64,000 nt of DNA from Anagrus nilaparvatae (GCA_022575985.1 JAKSXM010000132.1:12276001-12340000); one strand, 5' to 3'. Counted from the first letter of the stretch, positions 24,370 to 36,895 are shown. Translations and numbers: made by a program. Notes: generated by a model not told the origin, from the letters alone.

Positions 24370-25317
24370 AGGACCCCGCACAAAAGTATAGGATTTTGCC
24401 TTTCGGTCGAATTGGACGAATTTTGGATATGTTGTAGATTTTATCATTCTGAACAAAAGTCTCAATGGGCACAAAGCTCAAAAGTCTCAACTTTGGCGGC
24501 AACGTCTCAACTTTGAAAGCTCCAAAGCTCCACCATGGCAAGATCGCTTCAAAACCTTTTTTCTTTTATTTTTAAAGTATACCTTTATGTTTTTGAGGTC
24601 GCTAATTCCAAATATGATGTCAAATTGACATTATTGACAATTGGCAGCTGTCAACTAGCTGTCAAATTGACAACAGATTACAAAAATATTAAAATAAAGA
24701 TTTCACCATATGCTTTTGAGGTTGCTGAGTTCAAATCTGATGTTAAAATGACAAAGTTGACCGTTGGCAACTGTGAACCAGCTGTCAAATTGACAACAGA
24801 ATACGAAAATATTAAAATAATTATTTAACAATATGTTTTCGAGGTTGCTGAGTTCAAATCTGATGTCATAATGACAAAGTTTTTTATGTTTTTTGTATTC
24901 TGTTGTCAATTTGACAGCTAGTTGACAGCTTCCAACTGTCAACTTTGTCATTTTGACATCAGATTGGAACTCAGCAACCTAGAAAACATGGTGAAATCAT
25001 TATTTTAATATTTTTGTATTCTGTTGTCAATTTGACAGCTAGTTGACAGCTGCCAACTGTCAATAATGTCATTTTGACATCAGATTTGAAATTAGCGACC
25101 CCACAAACATAAAGGTATACTTTAAAAATAAAAGAAAAAAGGTTTTGAAGCGATCTTGCCATGGTGCAGCTTTGGAGCTTTCAAGCTCCGTAGCCGCCAA
25201 AGTTGAGACTTTTGAGCTTTGTGCCCACTTTTGTTCAGAATGATAAAATCTACAACATATCCAAAATTCGGCCAATTCGACCGAAAGGCAAAATCCTATA
25301 CTTTTGTGCGGGGTCCT
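24370..25317. mobile_element. Fold-back element with tandem-subrepeat arms
   Basis: The ends AGGACCCCGCACAAAAGTAT and its complement enclose about 250-bp unique arms, then repeated units. Each unit of about 125 bp contains TGTCAACTAGCTGTCAAATT or its complement and GAGGTTGCTGAGTTCAAATC; roughly two and a half run forward and two run inverted. Drosophila FB elements also have arms of tandem subrepeats, so the architecture is comparable although homology is not shown. The left flank is TTAA (24366-24369); the right flank is TTTTAA, so the target site is not certain. Open frames inside come from the repeat units. Confidence 0.85.
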
Positions 25318-25366
25318 TTTTAATTCTTCAATTTGGTTTCATATTTTTTATTTTGTATGATTTATA

Positions 25367-25589
25367 AGGGTCGATTTCATGGAGCGTATTCTTACTAGAT
25401 TCTAGGGGCACTAGAATAGAAATAATTAATTATGACTCAAAATTTATTAAAATTCTTCTCGAACAGGATCCAAAAAATTGCCTCTGAGCAAAATTTTAAT
25501 TAATAATTAGTGATAATTACTAGAGTTCATTCAATTCAACTCTAGAGTCTCCAGAATCTAGTAAGCATAAGCTCCATGAAATCGACCCT
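25367..25589. mobile_element. Inverted-repeat element, AGGGTCGATTTCATGGAGC termini
   Basis: The termini AGGGTCGATTTCATGGAGC and GCTCCATGAAATCGACCCT are perfect inverted repeats and are followed inward by an imperfect match (CTTACTAGATTCT against AGAATCTAGTAAG). Three-base direct repeats ATA flank it. It is 223 bp, non-coding. Confidence 0.8.
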
Positions 25590-26020
25590 ATAGTCTAGAC
25601 GATAGTATTCGAATTTGTAAGAATTATTTAAATTACAGACGAATAAAATTATTCAAATTCACAATAAAATTTCAACCTTCTTTCAATAAACATTTTAAGT
25701 TTTGTTTTTTTTTCTTTGTAAATTAAAAATTTAAATATGCATTTATAAGGTGCCGTTGCTCTTTTAAATACTTTAAAAAAGGTCAACAAAAAAATGTGTC
25801 ATTTTTAACAATTTTCGACCCTTTTAGTTTTATTGTGGATTTTTAAGGTGGATTATTTTGTAAAATATCTTAAAAAATAAAATACATCCATTGTTTTCAT
25901 AATTGGTATAGTAAATCCGAGAGTAAATCTGGAGATTAATCGTTCGCCATTTGAAAAAAACGGTTTTTTTTGTCATTAGCGTTTAGCCATAAATACGCGT
26001 TCACTAGATCTTCATTTTAA

Positions 26021-26515
26021 GGTTGATCACCAGACAAAATTACGGTCTTTTGACAGATCATTTATCTTTGAAGGTCAAGTAAAAAAAAAAGTACCTCAAC
26101 GTTGCATCATGTTTGCAGGCGCACGCGTTCGTATTTACATGATTATTATTATAATATTATGTGTGTATTTTAAACAGCGACGTTGCACCTTTAAAGTTTT
26201 ATTAATTTTTCTAATTAAAATATCTTTTATATGAAATATACAATTTATTTAAAAATCGAATAGAAGTTTTTTCAAAAATTAATTTACTTTGTGCAATTTT
26301 TTTTTTTTTAATCTATTGTTTACTTTCGGCGTTGACAGCGTACTGTTTTTTGACTCAGCTCCTATGCTTGCAATGTATAAGGATTCAACTTTGTATCTCC
26401 TAAATGAAAACGACAATTTTCTTTAAATTTTATTTTTATGTGTATTTTTATAATATAAAACCCCCATAAAAATTTTATAGTTTTCTATTGTCGTCAAAAT
26501 AACTGGTGATCAACC
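26021..26515. mobile_element. TTAA-flanked inverted-repeat element (495 bp)
   Basis: The termini GGTTGATCACCAG and CTGGTGATCAACC are flanked by TTAA on each side (26017-26020, 26516-26519). Subterminal sequence is only weakly mirrored. A solo right end with the same GTCGTCAAAATAACTG and CGATCAACCTTAA order lies at about 60898-60926. No transposase frame. Confidence 0.8.
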
Positions 26516-27133
26516 TTAATTATTTTAATCCTGGAATTATTTTTTATTTTTATGGGTTTTGGAAATTTTTTTGGGAGTAAAGGAAAGTTTTCTCACTTTC
26601 TCTATTTAGTTTAGAATATATTGATATAAAAACTTGTTAATTTTAAATATTATTTATTATTCAAAAAGATTTGAAAAATTTTCATATCTAAGTCAAGGTT
26701 TAGTCAAGATTTAAATTTGAAAATGTCAATGAATTTTTCCTCTTATTATAGCACACAATATTTTATTAATATGCAAAAACAAATTTATTTGCACGTAGAA
26801 AATTTATGTTTTTAAATATCATTCTATAATTTTGCTTATGTTTTGTTTGAATAAATTATCATTTTAATGATGAAAATAATTTTATAGAAAGTGTTATTAG
26901 TCATCTAATTGAACTATTATTGTAATTTTGATTTTATTAATTTTTTATTGTTTTTTTTTTAAAATTAATTCTGTTCAAGAATATTTCTGACAGAAATGAC
27001 ATTAAAAAAAATTTTCTCCTAGAGTAAAAAAAAAATGCATTTTTTGATTTTTTAAGATATTTATTATAATTGCATATATAAAATGCAAAGCTTAAGAAAA
27101 AATCAAAGATTCTCTCTTTTGTATGAAATGTTA

Positions 27134-27383
27134 CACAGTAAAAAATAATGAACACAATATTACTACCGTTAAAGTAATTTTACTACGAATTTGTAATATT
27201 ACTACAAAAATAGTAAATTTACTACAATTTTTAGTAAAATTACTATGAAATAGTAAAATTACTACTAATAGCAAAATTACAACAAATTGTAGTAAATTTA
27301 CTATCCGTGTAGTAATATTACTAAATCGTAGTCAAATTACTAGGTAAGCGATAATAATATTGTGTTCATTATTTTTTACTGCG
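27134..27383. mobile_element. TA-flanked MITE with AGTAAAATTACTAC core
   Basis: The terminal inverted repeat CACAGTAAAAAATAATGAAC is mirrored as GTTCATTATTTTTTACTGCG, with TA on both outer sides. The core is a run of short palindromic units around TAGTAAAATTACTA. The TA target suggests a Tc1/mariner-type MITE; this is inference. Confidence 0.8.
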
Positions 27384-27688
27384 TAGAAGACAGCTTGTTT
27401 CGAGATTTATCAAATTTATGATTTTCAGTTTTCGGTTTTCGAAACTCGGTTTTTGACTTCTGACTGTAATACAATCTTTTTATTATCTAGGTATTATCTA
27501 TTCAGTAGTTTTCACGTTTTTTTTTCTGGAAGATACAAACTAGAAAATTATGGTAGTATTCAAAATAATTATTCTATTTATTAGTGTTTCAATTTGCAAA
27601 CTTTTTGACGGTGTCATAGAAATTACACTGTAAAAATTTGATTATTAAAAAATTAATTTTTCTTTGTTTGGTTGGTTAGGTTTAATAC

Positions 27689-28010
27689 AGGCGCCAGCCA
27701 TACTAATTACGCCCAAAAATTAAATTTCTTTTTTCGAGGATAAAAATAGGTGGTATTTATGTTTTTTGACCCGCTGAACACGAATCCGGGGTCCGTTTTG
27801 TGAATTTCGTGGTCAATTTTTTGTTATTGACAAATTATTGGCCAATTTTGCAATAACTTGTTAATAACAAAAAATTGACCACGAAATTCGCAAAATGGAC
27901 CTCGGATTCGTGTTCAGCGGGTCAAAAAACATAAATACCATCTATTTTTATCCTCGGGAAAAGAAATTTAATTTTTTAATTTTTGGGCGTGATTAGTATG
28001 GCTGGCGCCT
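27689..28010. mobile_element. Inverted-repeat element, AGGCGCCAGCCATACTAAT termini
   Basis: Near-perfect arms of about 150 bp are separated by a short centre around 27840. The outer ends are AGGCGCCAGCCATAC and GTATGGCTGGCGCCT. The arms contain CGCTGAACACGAATCCGGGG, close to a sequence in the element at 52786-53597. No target duplication was identified. Confidence 0.85.
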
Positions 28011-28155
28011 AGACTAGCTATGAAATTTTAAGATAATTCGTATAGTTTTTTGTTATTTTAATTAATTTTTGGTCACATAACAGCTGGGCAAAATTTTGGA
28101 TATGCAGTTTAAGCATGTTTGCTTTTTTGTTCCAAAAATGAATTTTGAAGCCTTT

Positions 28156-29195
28156 TCTGAATCGCAATAAAATTTAATTATGTTGGAAATTTAAAAAAGT
28201 TATATAATAATAATAATAATTTAATAAATTTAAAAATTTAATCAATATCGCAGAAAAACAATTATAACGAAAAGGAGAGATGACGATTATAAATAATCGT
28301 AAATAATACAAGGCACCAAAATATATCAATATTATAAAATTTCGATAAAACAGGGGCCAACGACGCAATTCTGCTATTCTGAATAGCTCATTCACTATTC
28401 AAAAAATAAATCAAAGTATTAAAAGGGCTAATAATAAGGGGTTTTAGATAAAAAATAAATATAGAAAACTACCCCAAAGTAAGAAAAAATTTGGAAAAAA
28501 TGAAGAAGAAAAATGTCACAAGTTTTTTTTTAAACTCTTTTTTAATCAATAATTTTAAAGTATTTTATCATATTTTGATCAGTATATATTTCATTATACC
28601 CTCCCCTAAAAAAACTGTAATATCAAGCACTACACCGCCATATCCTAAGGAAGTGGTATAAAAAAAATATACGTCAAGCCTCGCGACAAGCCTTACACCC
28701 ACATAACGTAAGGAACAGTCATATAAAATACAAAATTCGGTCTGTTAAAAGTACATTTTAAACCATTTTAAACGATTCCCGAAAAAAAATTTGTTGAATA
28801 GTGATTGTCATATTCAGAGTATCTAAATCACGTGATTGGCCCCCTGAGTCCATTGGAAATATACAAAAATTATTTGATAACATAATTTAATTAAAATAAT
28901 GTTATGCTTGTAAATAAATTATCACAGAAAAACAATTCACGGAATATAATATTATGAAATCATGAGAAACACGAAAGGGAGACGTGGAGATTATCAATAA
29001 GACACGTTACCAAAAGTGTATCAATTATGTATTGCAATAAAATTTTATTATGTTGGAAACACAAAAATTATATGATAATAATAATTTAATAAATAAGTTA
29101 TGCGTAAATATAAAAATAATCACAAACAGCATTTATAACGAAAGGGAGAGGTGACGATTATAAATAGTACAAGTTACCAAAATATTTCAATTTTT
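28156..29195. repeat. Three-copy dispersed direct repeat
   Basis: Copies at about 28156-28330, 28857-29025 and 29027-29190 each run from AATAAAATTT.ATTATGTTGG through an ATAATAATAATTTAATAAAT tract to GGGAGAGGTGACGATTATAA and a CACCAAAATAT-like end. The second and third are almost adjacent. The function is unknown and there is no open frame. Confidence 0.6.
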
Positions 29196-29496
29196 AGTCA
29201 GTCTTATTGAAGTCCTCTTATTAATTTGATCGTTCTTGTATTTACCGGTGTTTAATAAAATAAAATTTTTCAAAGGAATTATTAATAAATGACAATTTAT
29301 TTATTTATTTTTAATAAATTTTATTCAGGGATTTGTGTTGGATTCTTTAAAGATACAAGTAAGAAATAAAAAACATAATTTATTTGAAATTTTCAATTTT
29401 TATAATCATTGAAAAACTGTTTTGGATTCAAGTATAAATATTGAATAATGCAGGTCAAAATCAAAACTGGGAAATTTTTTGAAATTCATATGGTCT

Positions 29497-29707
29497 CAGA
29501 GGCGGATCTAGAAAATTTTTTGGGGGGGTCATTTGAATCAAATTACAAAAAATTTTTTAAAAAAGCTCCTTAAAATTTTTTTGGGGGGGTCAAAATGGTA
29601 CTTTGCATTAATTATGTAACGTAAAATTCGCTAAAAAAAGGTAAAATTGACCGCTGAGGGGGGGTCAATTGACCCCTTTGACCCCCCCCCCCCTGTATCC
29701 GCCGCTG
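29497..29707. mobile_element. Short transposon with CAGAGGCGGATC / CCGCCGCTG ends
   Basis: The inverted ends CAGAGGCGGATC and GTATCCGCCGCTG are flanked by the 5-base direct repeat GGTCT (29492-29496 and 29708-29712). Inside are runs of G (TTTTTTGGGGGGGTC twice) and a C-rich run on the right. CAGNGGCGGATC-like termini are common in hAT-type MITEs, but hAT elements give 8-base duplications, so superfamily is left open. Confidence 0.8.
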
Positions 29708-31084
29708 GGTCTCAAGTCTCTTAATATATCATTTAGCATTACGTCTTTTGGACATTCGAATTTTTGTATTCAGAAAAATGAATTGATTTTTTTAAATTTA
29801 CATTAATTTAGAACAATTTTCAAAAAACGGCAAAAATCAGCTTCAAAAATTTTAAACAAAAAAGAAATTCTGGCTGATGGAAAAGTTCCGAAGACGTGAA
29901 TTCTAAATAATAGACTACCTACCGCACTAAAAAAAAATTAACGTTTTAAAAATTTGAATAATTAAAATAGTTGTTAAAATAGATAGTTATTTGTGGTTAT
30001 TTTAATTAAAAAATGAATTTTTAACGTTAATTATTATATTTTATGCAAAATTTTTACTTATTTTCAATTCAAGCCAGACCTAAAGTTGTAAAATCACCGT
30101 TTCACAGCTCCAATTTTTTTTTGGAGTTGGGAAGAGCCGGACTCAATAACTCACTGTGAAATAAAACCATCAAATATTATGTAACATAAACATTTTTTGC
30201 ATTTTTGTTGAAAAAAATCTTCCTATTTCATCGTATTTTATCATACTTTTTTACATAGATTCCTTTTTTTTAAAACAAAATTAATTTTAGTACCGCAAAA
30301 AATTTTAATATTAACGACTGAGATCAAGGTGACCGCTATCTTACATAATTAATAACAATTAATAGTAGGGTAACAAACTTTGTAATAACACTAAACAAGT
30401 GTCATCAGTTTATTATTTTTTTTTAATTTGTTTTTATGAATCATAGATTTTAAATGATAGTTATCAAAAAATTGTCACTAGAATTCTATTAGTCAAAGTT
30501 TTATGACACGATTTTTTTTATAAATATTGAAATTAACAAAATTTCATACAATTTTAAGACGAAAACATTTTTTGAGGCTACAATTTGCTCTTCATGAAAA
30601 ATTTTCTTGATTATTATGGGATCAAATAGATAATAGGATAATGTAGTTTTAAAATTAGTGCTCACAATTCTGGATTTATAAATAATAAAAACTTTGCAAA
30701 TTTTTTGAATCTATATTAGTTTAATGCCCATGACTGTGAGCTTAATTACACGTCGATTGAAAATTTAAAAGTTTTATCTTTTTTGTGTCTTATCACTTAA
30801 TTTATTTTGTGGAATTTTTTTATTTCAATATTTTATTTTTTAAAATATAAACTTTTATTTATAAATTAAAAGATAATTTTTTTTAAATATTCAAATTAAC
30901 ACGTAATTAAACGTTTGAGTACGCTGAAAAACACATCCGCTTGTAGCAAGCAGGACTTTGTTTTTGGTGCTCAAACGACTGAAAATTGCTAAAAACGTAA
31001 AGAAAATTTTATTTTTATTTTTTTTTATTAATTTTTTTGACTCTTTATATCGTTGCGCGCATATTTTTAATGAGCAAATCGTGA

Positions 31085-31345
31085 GCGAAATAGAATATTA
31101 CGACCCATGGCCAGAAAAATAAAGAATGGCCCAAATCGCACGTAAATCGCAAATAAACTACGATTTGGGACATTCCTTGGGGCATTCTTTTTCTATGGCC
31201 CAGGGTAGTATACGATTTTTCTGCATCAGTGGCGAGAAAACACGTTTTTGCCGGACTAGCAGCGGCCGGGAAATACGTACTTTCGGGCCGCAGTACAAAA
31301 AAAATTGTTTTGGCTCACAATATACCGTAGCGCGGATTTTTCGAG
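31085..31345. repeat. GC-rich island of the GGCCCAAATCGCA family
   Basis: The order CGACCCATGGCCAGAAAAAT, GAATGGCCCAAATCGCACG, GGCATTC, CTGCATCAGTGGCGAGAAAA, GCGGCCGGGAAATACG is the reverse complement of the order at about 16490-16720. An 82-codon open frame (31126-31374) lies on it and is not considered a gene. Confidence 0.7.
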
Positions 31346-31893
31346 ATTTTTTAAATGAGAGTTTTACTTTATAAATTCCAAGTAATTTCCAATCTTTTTA
31401 GTGGCAAATTTATGATTTCATATTATTGATAAAAGCTCATAATAACAAAGATTGCAACAACAAAAAAAATCGGTTGAGTACAATGCAACAAAAAATTAAC
31501 GAAATAACAAAAAACAGGGTCGGATTCCTATTTTTTCTTAGTAACACTTTTACAGTGTAAACTTTATTAACTTTAATTAATAAATTCGAAAATCCTGGTT
31601 GTAAAATTTTGAGGATTTTATTAATACGATGAATTACGTACCAGAGTGAGTACCAGAGATCAGAGAAAACATTAAAAACTACTCGAAAATTTATAATTTT
31701 TTTTTTCATACACAAGAAACTTCTCGAGAAACTTAGAATCTGTTCATTAGTTCATTAGGGATTAAAACTCTTAACAATCTCCAGATAAAAACTTTCTCAT
31801 TCATAATAAAAATATGTATTTTTCAACTTAATTAGTCAATACATTATGATATTATTGATAAAATTTTTAATTAATCAGATTAATGCACTCATC

Positions 31894-32298
31894 CAAGGCC
31901 GAATAAACACTTGGGGGGTCTGTAGATAGAAATATGGCGGGGGCCTCGTTCAGGCGAGGGAAAATGACAAAAACTTAATTTTTTAAATATTTATTAAATT
32001 TTTATTTTTTTTTGTTATATGAAACAATATAGATTTACAATTATGTAATTGAAAAAAAAATTTCAAAACAGCATAGCACCTTTCAAAATTTATAGAGAAC
32101 CTTTAGATTCGGGGAATCATCTATTTTTAAGTTGTTAAACTGACCCAAAACTAAGCTTGCCGGTAAATAATCTTTTCTAAACTCGTTGTTTTTTTAGTTA
32201 ATCAATTATAGAAAGACCAAAAAATACAAATTATTTTGTTAATTTTTAAATTGGTGGGGGCCTGTAGGCTGGCGACTAGAGCGCCTAATTCGGCCCTG
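31894..32298. mobile_element. hAT-like non-autonomous element with 8-bp duplication
   Basis: The ends CAAGGCCGAATAAACACTTG and GCGCCTAATTCGGCCCTG share an inverted GGCCGAAT core and subterminal G-rich GGGGGCCT stretches. Flanks CACTCATC (31886-31893) and CACTAATC (32299-32306) agree at seven of eight positions, as expected of a slightly aged 8-base hAT duplication. It is 405 bp with no transposase. Confidence 0.8.
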
Positions 32299-32395
32299 CA
32301 CTAATCAGTACGTTTAAACTTTTGCATTCATCAGTACTTCTGCACTCCACAGTACTTTTGCACTCGTCAGTACATTTGAACTTTTGCTATTCTTT
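32299..32395. repeat. Short tandem repeat next to the hAT-like element
   Basis: Four or five units of about 18 bases with the pattern CACTCNTCAGTACTTTTG follow directly after the element end. The first unit overlaps the right target duplication. Confidence 0.75.
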
Positions 32396-35314
32396 CGATA
32401 TAAATACTAGTTTGACTAGTTTCAAACACAATCAAAAGGTTCCCTACATTTATTTCAGAAAATAGCTAAAAATTTAAAACAAAAAATCAAAAGTTTTTTA
32501 TTTTTTTTTAATTACTAAGATTATCGTACAAGGTTGTACAAATAAATAAATTTTCACATTAGGTATTTAATATTTTTTTAATTAATAAATTTGTCATCAT
32601 AAAAAAAAAACTAAAAAAATTCTGTGTAAATAAAATTGTGACCTTAAATTGTCCTTATTTTTATTGTCTTTTAGAATAAAAAGAAAGAGAAAGACCTAAA
32701 TATTTTATTAAAAAACAAAAATCAATGAAAATAAAAGTTAATGAAAATGTGTAAATAAAAAAAATATGTATTGGAAAAACTAAATTACTGTGTATGTGTG
32801 TGTGTGTGATCGTAGTACAAAAAAGTACAAAATTAAAGGAAAAATCTATGCGCTTGCGTAATATAAAATTTTCACTTTCTCTGTTTTGATATTGAATATC
32901 CTTTTTATTTATCTTCAGTTTAACTGGAATAATCCAAAAATTATTAAATTCGCAGTCAAGTTCGCAGTTGTTATTAATTTTCCGTCCAAGGAAGTACGTA
33001 TTTTTTTTATTTATTGTTTTTAAAAGTGTGTAATGCTTAAATTATCAATTTCTAGTTGGTTATTAAAAAATTTTCAAAGGTATGACCTTTTAATAAATTT
33101 TATGAATATGCAAAAAAAAATTCTTTTATTTTTATTCTACGTAAATTAAAAAAAAAAATTTCTTTTGCGTCATAAAAAAATTTTTTTTTTTTAATTTAGA
33201 ATTGTATTGTTAATTTTATTGATGTTACTTTTTTAAGTAAATGCACGCTCTAAAAATTGTTTTAAGACAATAAGAATTATTTTTTGAAACCAAACTAAAA
33301 AGTTTCTTAGATTATGAAGCAATAATTTCTTGCTTAAATAAATTATCAAATGTGCATACAAATTTTAATTTTTTATCTGCTTTTATTTACACTGCAGGTG
33401 GTTGTGCTTGAATTTTCAATTTAAAAATTCAAGTACACCAACTCTATTTTTATTTGATATTATGTGATTTTTTTAAATTTTCGTTCCAAAAATCCACGTC
33501 TCTTGGGTTAGCGCTAAAATATATTGGGGAAAACCTGAGTGACATTGAGCTTAAAACTTTTACAAACCATCCAAAATTCGTTTTAGTTATTTTTTTCACA
33601 GTTATAGAAAACAATCCATTTTACGAATTAAAATTTTTTTTGAGTTATTTTTTGGAAATACGTAAAAAATAAATTTTTTTCCGTTTTTTCTCTTAAACGT
33701 GAATTTGAATTATTTTTTCTCTAATTTTTCATTAGATTTTTCAGGAAATTTAATTTCGAGATTTATTTATTTTTAAAGCCGCACGTGCATATTTTTTGCA
33801 AGCTAGAGATTAAAATTTATCTAACAGCTCTTAAAATTTTCAATATTTTTCAATTGAAAAGAAAAATGTTGATGAAGGTTTCCAACTTATGAACACCAGA
33901 TAAAAAATATATAAGTTTAAAATAATTTTTTTAACAAATTTCCAAAACCAGTTTAAAGTTATGCGATGAAATGAAAACTCGATCTTAATTTTATATTCTA
34001 GAGAAAATCTTGCATACTCACGAACTTTTCACTGACCTTCAGAATGGTTTAAATAAAGTCACAAATTTTCAAATATATAGGGCTTATTCAACTAGTTGTT
34101 TTTGAAATAACGTTAATTTTACACTTACCAGGGGGATTGTACGAATTAGATCTATACCAGATTTTTACCGCACTTAGCAGAACGTTTTTTTTTGTGTTGA
34201 CAAAACACTCCCAATGGCTTAATTAATTAAAGCAGTGAATATCAATGTTAATAATTTGGATTTTTAGGAATTTATTTTATTTGTTTAAGGATCTTCTTTT
34301 ATAACCACCTTAAACGATACGTGTTTTAAATCACTGAAAAAATATGGGGTTCATCCTTTGACCTTTACATGCTGTCTTCACTCGCTCACGTATGCAACTA
34401 TTCATGCAAGATCAAAATCAATATTTTGTGTCTTGTTTAAAAAATAGCTATTTTTTATCACTAATTCTTTCAATTTGATAACCAGTAAACAAAAAGCCAA
34501 GCAAAAAGCTTATTTTTTGCCAAAATTAAATGTGATTTATTGATTATTACGGAAAGAGTACACTGAAAAAAAATCCACTTGCCGCAAGCGGAAATATTTT
34601 GCTTGCGGATAACGAAATTTCTTTTTCTTGCTTAAACGATTGCAAATGACTTGAAAAAAAGAAAATTAAAAAAAAAATCGCATATCTTAAATGAACGTAA
34701 AATTTTTTTTTAAAATTTTTTTCACTTTTCAAATTATTTACAATGTTTTAAGCATGAGAAAAAAATTCTGTTAACTAAATTCTGTCAGTGAAATTCCACT
34801 TGTGGCAAACAGGTGTAGCGATGATAAAGGATTGTAGTTTGTGATGCTTGAAAGTAAATCCTTAAACAAAAAAAAATAGAAAATAGACTTTGATGCATAT
34901 CCAGTTTAAAAAACTCGTATACCTGACAAAAAAAAGCGAAAAAACTTTTAACTGACGCCAAATAGCGAGTTTTCAATAGGAACTCAAAATCTAAAAAGCC
35001 TTTTTGGGGAATTGTAAGCAGGTTTTGCATCTGAACTTTCAACGCATTATTATCAAGAAAATAAGATCTCTTGGTCACTAATAATTTTTAAGTCTAGTTC
35101 CTAGTTTCTAAAATTTGAAATTTATTTTTACGTTCATTCAGCATATTGCATTATTTATGTTTAAAAATTGTACCTTTTAATAAATTAACTATATTATCCA
35201 ATTTTTAAATTAAAATTAAAATTTTGTTTTTGGCTGCATATAATTATTTATAATATTAAATAATTATAATAAAAAAAATCAAATAATTAATAATGTTAAT
35301 TTATCTTTTTTCAG
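32396..35314. other. Upstream region of the 35-kb desaturase, no coding exon seen
   Basis: Mostly AT-rich. A (TG)n stretch lies near 32793-32807. A weak candidate untranslated exon may lie around 32915-32993: TCTTCAGTTTAACTGG resembles an insect initiator and GGAA meets a donor-like GTACGT. A CACTGAAAAAAAATCC fragment lies at 34558-34680. The region ends in an acceptor (TTTTTTCAG, 35306-35314) 16 bases before the ATG of the desaturase, which implies a spliced 5' leader. Confidence 0.4.
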
Positions 35315-35330
35315 TTTTTACAAAGAAATA

Positions 35331-36895
35331 ATGGCTCCTAATATAACGATAACAACAGTTCCAACTGGTGTACTTTTTGAAACTGATAATGTAACAGAAA
35401 CAGTAAAAACAGAAAATCATATAAATGAAGAAACACAACAAAATCAAAAAGTATATAAAAAAGAATTTGTTTGGAGAAATATAGCATTATTTACAGTACT
35501 TCACATTGCAGCATTATATGGATTATATTTATGTTTTACATCTGCCAAAATGTACACAATATTATTTGGTAAGTTTAAAAAATATTAAAAAATTTAATCG
35601 ATATAGAAAATTGTTTATTTTAATAAAATAATTTTGATTTTCTTCAGCTATTTTATTATATCAATTAAGTGGCCTTGGAATAACAGCAGGAGCACATAGA
35701 TTATGGTCACATAGATCATACAAAGCTACATGGCAGTTAAGACTAATATTATGTATATTTAATACACTCGCTTTCCAGGTAATTCAAAATTTTCATATAT
35801 TTTTAATTTTTTAATATAAAGAAATTGATTCTTATTCAATTAATTAATTTTTTTCTAGGATGCAGCAATAGATTGGGCTAGAGATCACAGGATGCATCAT
35901 AAGTATAGCGAAACAGATGCTGATCCACATAATGCGACAAGAGGTTTTTTCTTTTCTCACGTTGGTTGGCTTCTTGTTCGTAAACATCCTGCAATTAAAG
36001 CAAAAGGAAAACAAATTGATTTAAGTGATTTAAAAAGTGATCCAATCTTAAGGTTTCAAAAAAAGTAAGTTTCATTTATTTGAATGAATTATTTTAAAAG
36101 AGACAAATTAATAAATATTTCATTTTTATTATTAGATATTACCTCTACCTTATGCCATTAATATGTTTTGTCATTCCGACAGTCATTCCTGTTTACTTTT
36201 GGGGTGAAACATGGAAAAATGCTTACCTTATACCTACAATTCTTAGATACGCATTCACATTAAACATGACTTGGTTAGTTAATTCAGCAGCACATTTAAT
36301 TGGTGGAAAACCATACGATAGGTCAGTATTGATTTTTAATGTTTGATTCAGTAAATCATACCAGATATTAAAATCTATTAATTTGTTTGGTTGCATCTAT
36401 ATATTTATTAGAGTTCTTACTAATTTAAAATTATCTCAATTGAAAATTTAAATTTATTAATTTTGTTTTAAGTAAAATCTTAGAGGAATTGGTTTTTAAG
36501 ATTGATTAGTACTGAAACTTTATTTGTTAAATGACATTTTTATAAATATTAAAAAAAATCTTAAATATCTTTACAGGTTTATAAATCCAGCACAAAATAT
36601 GGGTGTCGCATTAATGGCATTAGGAGAAGGTTGGCATAATTACCATCATGTATTTCCATGGGATTACAAAACAGCTGAACTTGGTGATTACAAATATAAT
36701 ACAACAACAGCATTCATTGACTTTTTTTCAAAAATTGGTTGGGCTTATGATTTAAAAACAGTATCTACTGAAGTTATCAAAAAAAGAGTAGAAAGGACTG
36801 GTGATGGTACACATGAAGTTTGGGGTTGGGGTGATAAAGATCAATCACAAGAAGAACGTGATAAAGCTATAAGAATTAATCAAAAAGATAATTAA
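35331..36895 (+). CDS. Acyl-CoA delta-9 desaturase, desat1-like, five exons
   Basis: This ER membrane di-iron enzyme would introduce a delta-9 double bond into acyl-CoA using electrons from cytochrome b5. Exons are 35331-35568, 35648-35778, 35859-36065, 36136-36321 and 36577-36895. The protein is about 359 residues, normal for the family, and starts MAPNITITTVPTGVLFETD, the N-terminal style of insect desat1. Histidine boxes are HRLWSH (exon 2), HRMHH (exon 3) and HNYHH (exon 5), and NSAAH in exon 4 supplies the remaining ligand. Hydrophobic helices surround them. An acceptor ending at 35314 shows a spliced 5' leader. Exon 3 is 207 nt where both paralogues have 206: the run before the donor has eight A residues and seven would keep frame. 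With the extra base, exon 4 is read out of frame. This may be an assembly or homopolymer error or a real disabling change; the rest is intact. The next gene downstream, the F-box gene, is convergent. Confidence 0.93.

Noticed and set aside
24535..25275. Open frames with repeated peptide segments (KLTT, SCQLAVKL)
   Set aside because: They track tandem DNA units of the fold-back element on both strands and are not a repeat protein.
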